A stretch of DNA of 9,461 bases from an uncultured Clostridia bacterium (lineage in GTDB: Bacteria; Bacillota; Clostridia; Oscillospirales; CAG-272): assembly GCA_946618395.1 (NCBI GenBank), contig CAMOLD010000045.1:1-9461 (forward strand), written 5' to 3'. The notes under the pieces were generated by a model. It was not told the origin of the DNA and did not search any database. It saw only the letters and a list, made by a program, of their open reading frames with translations. The position numbers and the translations under genes were made by a program. Below are positions 6,116-9,461 of this stretch, piece by piece. The first letter of the stretch is position 1. Each line of letters starts with the position of its first letter.

Positions 6116-6820
6116 ATGCCCAGTTCCAAAATTCCGGACGCGCGGCTTTTGAGCGCAGTTCCGTATCTCTTGCCGCATGCCGCGGTTGCCGATATCGGAA
6201 CCGACCATGCCTACCTGCCCGTTTATCTTGTGCGGCAGGGGTATGCCGACCGCGCCCTTGCCTGTGATATTCGCCCGGGGCCGCTTTCTTCGGCAAAAAG
6301 AAACATTCAAGCCGCCGGACTTTCCGATCGCATTCAAACGCTTTTGACCGACGGGCTTCACGGCGTGGAAGATTTTTCGCCCGACCATATTCTCATCTTC
6401 GGCATGGGCGGAGAGCTGATTGAAAAAATCCTTTCCCAGGCGGCATGGGTCAAGTCTTCTGCGGTTCGATTGATTTTGCAACCCATGTCCCGCGCCGAGG
6501 TTTTGCGGCGGTATTTAATCAATTCCGGCTTTGCCATTCTCGGCGAGTCGCTTTCCCGCGCCGACGGTCGCATTTATCAAACCATTTGTGCCGGGTGGAG
6601 CGGAACGCCCGAACAGGCGGACCCGGTGGACAGCCTGGTGGGGAGAAGGGAACTGCAAAACGATCTCTCCCTTTACAAAGAACTGCTGGAACAAAAAATA
6701 AAAATGTTTGAAAAAATTGTTTGCGGCAAGGAAAACGCGGCAAACGAAGACCCCGTCGCCGACCGCGCGCTTTTGCGTGCGTTGAAGGCGCGGCACAATG
6801 AACTTGGAGGTGCAAAATGA
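6116..6820 (+). CDS. trmK: tRNA (adenine(22)-N1)-methyltransferase TrmK
   Basis: TrmK is a cytosolic class I methyltransferase that places a methyl group from S-adenosylmethionine on N1 of A22 in bacterial tRNAs. The 234-residue length fits. The SAM-binding motif I is VADIGTDHAYLP (24-35), with the acidic CDIRPG at 50-55. The DNA-methylase-like motif is IFGMGGE (94-100), followed by LILQPM (119-124). The C-terminal part (about 170-230) is the helical coiled-coil-like region expected for the family. GGAGG at 6105-6109 lies 6 bases before the ATG. Its stop overlaps the NIF3 start in an ATGA. The trmK-NIF3 pairing is a well known Bacillota gene order (yqfN-yqfO in Bacillus), which supports the call. 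Confidence 0.93.
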   Translation: MPSSKIPDARLLSAVPYLLPHAAVADIGTDHAYLPVYLVRQGYADRALACDIRPGPLSSAKRNIQAAGLSDRIQTLLTDGLHGVEDFSPDHILIFGMGGELIEKILSQAAWVKSSAVRLILQPMSRAEVLRRYLINSGFAILGESLSRADGRIYQTICAGWSGTPEQADPVDSLVGRRELQNDLSLYKELLEQKIKMFEKIVCGKENAANEDPVADRALLRALKARHNELGGAK

Positions 6821-7578
6821 CCGTTCCGGAACTTTACACGTTTTTGAATGAGAAAATTCCGCCCTCGCTTTCCTGCGAATGGGATAACGACGGCTTGATG
6901 TGCTGCCCCGAACCAAACCGCGAGGTGCGCCGGGTATTGATTTGCCTGGACGCAACGGCGGAAATGGTGGAAAAGGCGATTGACGGAAAATTTGACGTCA
7001 TTTTGACGCACCATCCGTTGGTATTCCATAAATTGCCCGCGCTGGAACCTTCGGATAACGTTGCAAAAAAACTGATCGATCTTTGCCGCGCCGGAATTGC
7101 CGTGATGAGTTTTCACACCCGCCTGGACGCGCTGGATGGCGGCGTGAACGATATGCTTGCGTTGCTTTTGGGGCTCAAAGATACGGTTCCGTTTGGCGAG
7201 GGCAACATCGGGCGCGTCGGCACGCTGGGAAAGCCTTTGCAGTTTGTGGATTTTATTGCTTTGGTCAAAGAAAAGTTGGGTTGCCCCGCGGTGGTCACCG
7301 CCCGGAGCAGAGACACCGTGCATCGCGTTGCCGTTTTGGGCGGCAACGGGTCGGATGACGTTCCGCTTGCCAAAGCGGCGGGCGCCGACACCTATCTTTC
7401 GGGCGAGATCGCCTTCCACCATCTTTCGGACGCGCCGGAATGCGGCATGAATTTGGTGGTTGCCGGGCATTACTACACCGAGGCGCCGGTTTTGCGCGTT
7501 CTTTCGTTGTTTGTCCGCGCGTTTGAGGAAGGCATTGAAACCGTGATTGCGCAAAGCAACACAACCGTTACTTACTGA
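6817..7578 (+). CDS. NIF3/YqfO-type dinuclear metal centre protein
   Basis: The 253-residue protein belongs to the NIF3-like family, which forms hexameric toroids with a two-metal site in each subunit. Its molecular function is still uncertain despite wide conservation. Key segments are EWDNDGLM (21-28), LTHHPLVF (63-70) with metal ligands H65 and H66, HTRLDALDGGVND (100-112) with D104, SGEIAFHH (195-202), and AGHYYTE (216-222) with H218 and E222, so the metal site looks intact. It is the short form, without the roughly 120-residue PII/CutA-like insertion found in Bacillus YqfO. Translation probably couples to trmK through the ATGA overlap, helped by TTGGAGG (6804-6810) within the trmK end. 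Confidence 0.92.
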   Translation: MTVPELYTFLNEKIPPSLSCEWDNDGLMCCPEPNREVRRVLICLDATAEMVEKAIDGKFDVILTHHPLVFHKLPALEPSDNVAKKLIDLCRAGIAVMSFHTRLDALDGGVNDMLALLLGLKDTVPFGEGNIGRVGTLGKPLQFVDFIALVKEKLGCPAVVTARSRDTVHRVAVLGGNGSDDVPLAKAAGADTYLSGEIAFHHLSDAPECGMNLVVAGHYYTEAPVLRVLSLFVRAFEEGIETVIAQSNTTVTY

Positions 7579-7597
7579 CAAAGAAAGGAAATCCTTT

Positions 7598-8269
7598 ATG
7601 ACCTACGTTGTTGCAAATCCTTGCGGAAATCTTGAAAAATTGCAAGCCCTGCTTTCCAAAATTCGGTTTTCGGATTCCGATACGTTGTATCTCATCGGCA
7701 ACCTGGTGGATTTTGGTCCCGACCCGGTCGGGCTTGTGGAGGAATTGAGCTATCGCGCAAACGTTTATCCGGTTGCCGGAGAGCGGGATTATCTTGCAGC
7801 GCGGCTCCTTTCGGGATTTGAAAAAATGAACGCCGGCACGGCGCCCGCTCCCGATTTTATGGAGGAGATGGGCAACTGGGTGCGCGATGGCGGTATGCCG
7901 ACCATGGAAGGCTACCGCGCGCTGGATGCCGACGGGCGCGAAGGGATTTTGGATTATCTTTGCGAAATGCCGCTGTTTGAAGAAGTGACCGTTCAGGGCA
8001 AGACCTATGTGCTGGTTTATGCCGGCATTGCCGGATTTGAAAACGGCGACGATCCTGCCGACTTTTTGCCGGACGATTTCTTCTCCGAGCCGCTTTCAAA
8101 AAATCAAAAGTTGATGGATAATGCAACCGTGATTGTCGGCGGCGTTCCCACCGAAAGCGGGAAAATCGAGCGCGGCGCCGGAAGCATCTATCTGGATTGC
8201 GGCGCAAAGGACGGCGGCGCGCTTGCGGCGCTTTGCTTGGAAACCGGCGAGGAGTTTTACGCCGAATGA
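7598..8269 (+). CDS. Metallophosphoesterase-fold protein lacking all catalytic motifs (probable pseudoenzyme)
   Basis: The 223-residue protein aligns by pattern with bacterial PPP-like serine/threonine phosphatases of the calcineurin-like fold. Non-catalytic landmarks are kept: SDSDTLYLIG (25-34), GPDPVGL (40-46), WVRDGG (94-99), YLCEMPLFEEV (120-130), and the C-terminal YLDCGAKDGG and LETGEEFY. The metal and phosphate motifs are lost. DxHG is N7-P-C9-G, GDxVDRG is G34-N-L-V-D38-F-G (only the second Asp kept), GNHD is G61-E-R-D64, HAG is Y141-A-G, and GHTP is G181-G-V-P. The frame is intact and codon use matches the neighbours, arguing against a decayed pseudogene. The start chosen is 7598, with AAAGGA at 7584-7589; an ATG at 7547 would overlap the NIF3 gene and lacks similarity. 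It sits 19 bases after NIF3 and overlaps rlmD by 4. Binding, sensing or scaffolding is possible; no catalysis is expected. Confidence 0.82.
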   Translation: MTYVVANPCGNLEKLQALLSKIRFSDSDTLYLIGNLVDFGPDPVGLVEELSYRANVYPVAGERDYLAARLLSGFEKMNAGTAPAPDFMEEMGNWVRDGGMPTMEGYRALDADGREGILDYLCEMPLFEEVTVQGKTYVLVYAGIAGFENGDDPADFLPDDFFSEPLSKNQKLMDNATVIVGGVPTESGKIERGAGSIYLDCGAKDGGALAALCLETGEEFYAE

Positions 8270-9461
8270 CCAAAAATGATTTGATACAACTTACCATTAC
8301 CGACCTGAACAACCTGGGCAGCGGCGTTGGACACACCGAAGACGGCATGACCGTTTTCATTCCGGGCGCCGTGACCGGCGACCTCGTTTCGGCAAGGATC
8401 ATCAAGGTTACAAAAACCTACCTGGTTGCAAAGTTGGAAAGCGTGCTTGCTCCCTCGCCCCACCGCAAGGGGAGTGATTGCGGCGCCGCGCTTTCCTGCG
8501 GCGGCTGCGTTTACCGCCATGTTGATTACGAATACGAAAAAGAATGCAAACAAAATTACGTGGCGTCGGCGTTCCGGAAAGCCGGCTTGCAGGAGGTTCG
8601 GATTGGCAAGATTCAATCCACCGGCGCTCTTACCGGCTACCGCAACAAGGCGCAATACCCGGTTGGAGTAGATCGCAATGGAAAACTGTTTGCCGGTTTC
8701 TTTGCGGCAAACACCCACCGAGTCATTCCAATTTCCGATTGCCGATTAACGCCGCCCCTCTTTGGTGAGATTTGCCGGGAAGTTCTTGCGCTGTGCGATT
8801 CTTACTCGGTGACTGCCTATGATGAGCAAACCGGAAAAGGGTTTCTCCGCCACCTCTATCTGCGTTGCAACGGCGCGGGCGAGGTTATGCTCTGCCTGGT
8901 CATCAACGGCAAAAAACTGCCGCACGAGCGGGAACTTGCGGGCGAGATTTGCAAACGTTTTCCGCAAATTGTCAGCCTGTATCTGAACGTCAACCGGCAA
9001 AATACCAATGTCATTTTGGGCGAAGAATACCGTTTGCTTGCCGGAAAACCCTATTTGGAGGATACCCTTTGCGGCAAACGTTTCCGCATTTCGCCGCAGT
9101 CGTTCTATCAGGTCAACCATGACGCTTGCGAACTGCTTTACGGCATTGCAAAAGAAAAAGCCGACCTGCGCGGCGGCGAGCGGCTCGTCGATCTTTATTG
9201 CGGCATTGGCACCATCGGGCTTTCCATGATCGACCGCGCCAAAAGCCTTGTCGGGGTGGAGATCGTGCCCGAAGCGGTGGAATGCGCCAAAGAGAACGCC
9301 GCCTTGAACGAGATTGCCAACGCGACCTTTCTTTGCGCCGACCTTTCGGAAAACGAACCCATGCTTGCCCGGGTTGCCAAGGAAACGGGCGGGGATTTTT
9401 CGGATTCGCTTGTCATTCTGGACCCGCCGCGCAAGGGAACCACGCGCGCGCTCATCGAAGA
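8266..9461 (+). CDS. rlmD: 23S rRNA (uracil-C5)-methyltransferase RlmD/RumA family (3' partial)
   Basis: The frame starts at the ATG overlapping the upstream stop (ATGA) and is still open at the window end, giving 398 complete residues. Order of domains: an N-terminal TRAM domain (about 1-62; LNNLGSGVGHTEDGMTVFIPG region), a [4Fe-4S] cluster site with C72, C78 and C81 (C-x5-C-G-G-C) and the probable fourth ligand C159 (ISDCRL), a central domain, then the SAM domain. The latter shows FRISPQSFYQVN (273-284), LVDLYCGIGTIGL (307-319), VGVEIVPEAVECAKENA (329-345), and LDPPRKG (385-391). The catalytic cysteine motif expected some 20 residues later lies beyond the window. The enzyme methylates specific uridines of 23S rRNA (U1939 in E. 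coli numbering; the Bacillus homologue also does U747). Which site applies here is not decidable. The nearest ribosome site, GAGGAG at 8248-8253, is 12 bases away, so translation likely relies on coupling. Confidence 0.92.
   Translation, partial: MTKNDLIQLTITDLNNLGSGVGHTEDGMTVFIPGAVTGDLVSARIIKVTKTYLVAKLESVLAPSPHRKGSDCGAALSCGGCVYRHVDYEYEKECKQNYVASAFRKAGLQEVRIGKIQSTGALTGYRNKAQYPVGVDRNGKLFAGFFAANTHRVIPISDCRLTPPLFGEICREVLALCDSYSVTAYDEQTGKGFLRHLYLRCNGAGEVMLCLVINGKKLPHERELAGEICKRFPQIVSLYLNVNRQNTNVILGEEYRLLAGKPYLEDTLCGKRFRISPQSFYQVNHDACELLYGIAKEKADLRGGERLVDLYCGIGTIGLSMIDRAKSLVGVEIVPEAVECAKENAALNEIANATFLCADLSENEPMLARVAKETGGDFSDSLVILDPPRKGTTRALIE

Noticed and set aside
6673..7581. Long open frame of 302 codons on the minus strand opposite the NIF3 gene
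   Set aside because: It lies wholly antisense to well recognised trmK and NIF3 coding sequence, has no recognisable domain, and reads as low-complexity mirror translation.
7547..7597. Earlier ATG for the phosphoesterase-fold gene
   Set aside because: It would overlap the NIF3 gene by 32 bases and adds a tail with no family match; the ATG at 7598 has a good ribosome site and begins at the conserved first strand.
1..9461. Frequent GCCGGA and TTGCCG words as a possible uptake or recombination signal
   Set aside because: They mostly fall in frame as Ala-Gly or similar codon pairs, consistent with codon preference rather than an independent signal.
1..9461. Mobile element, CRISPR array, tRNA or defence system
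   Set aside because: No transposase, integrase, spaced repeats, cloverleaf or defence-type protein was found; the genes are housekeeping or metabolic families with uniform base use.

Overview
The window looks like a chromosomal stretch from a Bacillota (Clostridia-type) genome of roughly balanced base composition, perhaps an uncultured gut lineage. The grounds are family-level. It has strong AGGAGG-type ribosome binding sites, sigma-A-type promoters, and a gene set (DegV/DAK2 fatty-acid kinase, PlsY, TrmK, NIF3, DUF523, DUF1858, RlmD) typical of low-GC Gram-positives. Genus and species cannot be read from the sequence. No insertion sequence, phage gene, CRISPR array, tRNA or rRNA is visible, and no gap between genes exceeds 300 bases.

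Layout. (1) 1-954, plus strand: the 3' part of a secreted-type DNA/RNA non-specific nuclease with a C-terminal Ig-like domain. (2) 1017-4352, plus strand: a promoter with a palindrome over its -10 box, then a three-gene operon. It encodes a DegV/FakB-like fatty-acid-binding protein, a FakA-like DAK2 kinase, and the membrane acyltransferase PlsY. Together these would load a fatty acid, phosphorylate it to acyl-phosphate and transfer the acyl group to glycerol-3-phosphate. (3) 4364-4394: a strong bidirectional terminator. (4) 4378-5655, minus strand: a convergent two-gene operon of a DUF523 protein (2-thiouracil desulfurase-like) followed by a YgjP/M48-type zinc metallopeptidase, overlapping by 4 bases. 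(5) 5595-5822: a divergent intergenic region with one promoter facing each way; the rightward one matches the sigma-A consensus exactly. (6) 5823-6023: a small DUF1858 CxxC protein, then a gap with two hairpins. (7) 6116-9461, plus strand: a tightly packed cluster of trmK, a NIF3-family gene, a metallophosphoesterase-fold gene and rlmD (cut by the window end).

The observation most worth following is the metallophosphoesterase-fold gene (7598-8269). Its reading frame is intact and its overall pattern is that of the bacterial PPP-like phosphatases, but every metal-binding motif is replaced: DxHG reads NPCG, GDxVDRG reads GNLVDFG, GNHD reads GERD, HAG reads YAG and GHTP reads GGVP. It therefore looks like a retained pseudoenzyme, translationally coupled to an rRNA methyltransferase gene. 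Second is the one-operon arrangement of FakB-like, FakA-like and PlsY, in which both the binding protein and PlsY carry changes in otherwise conserved motifs.
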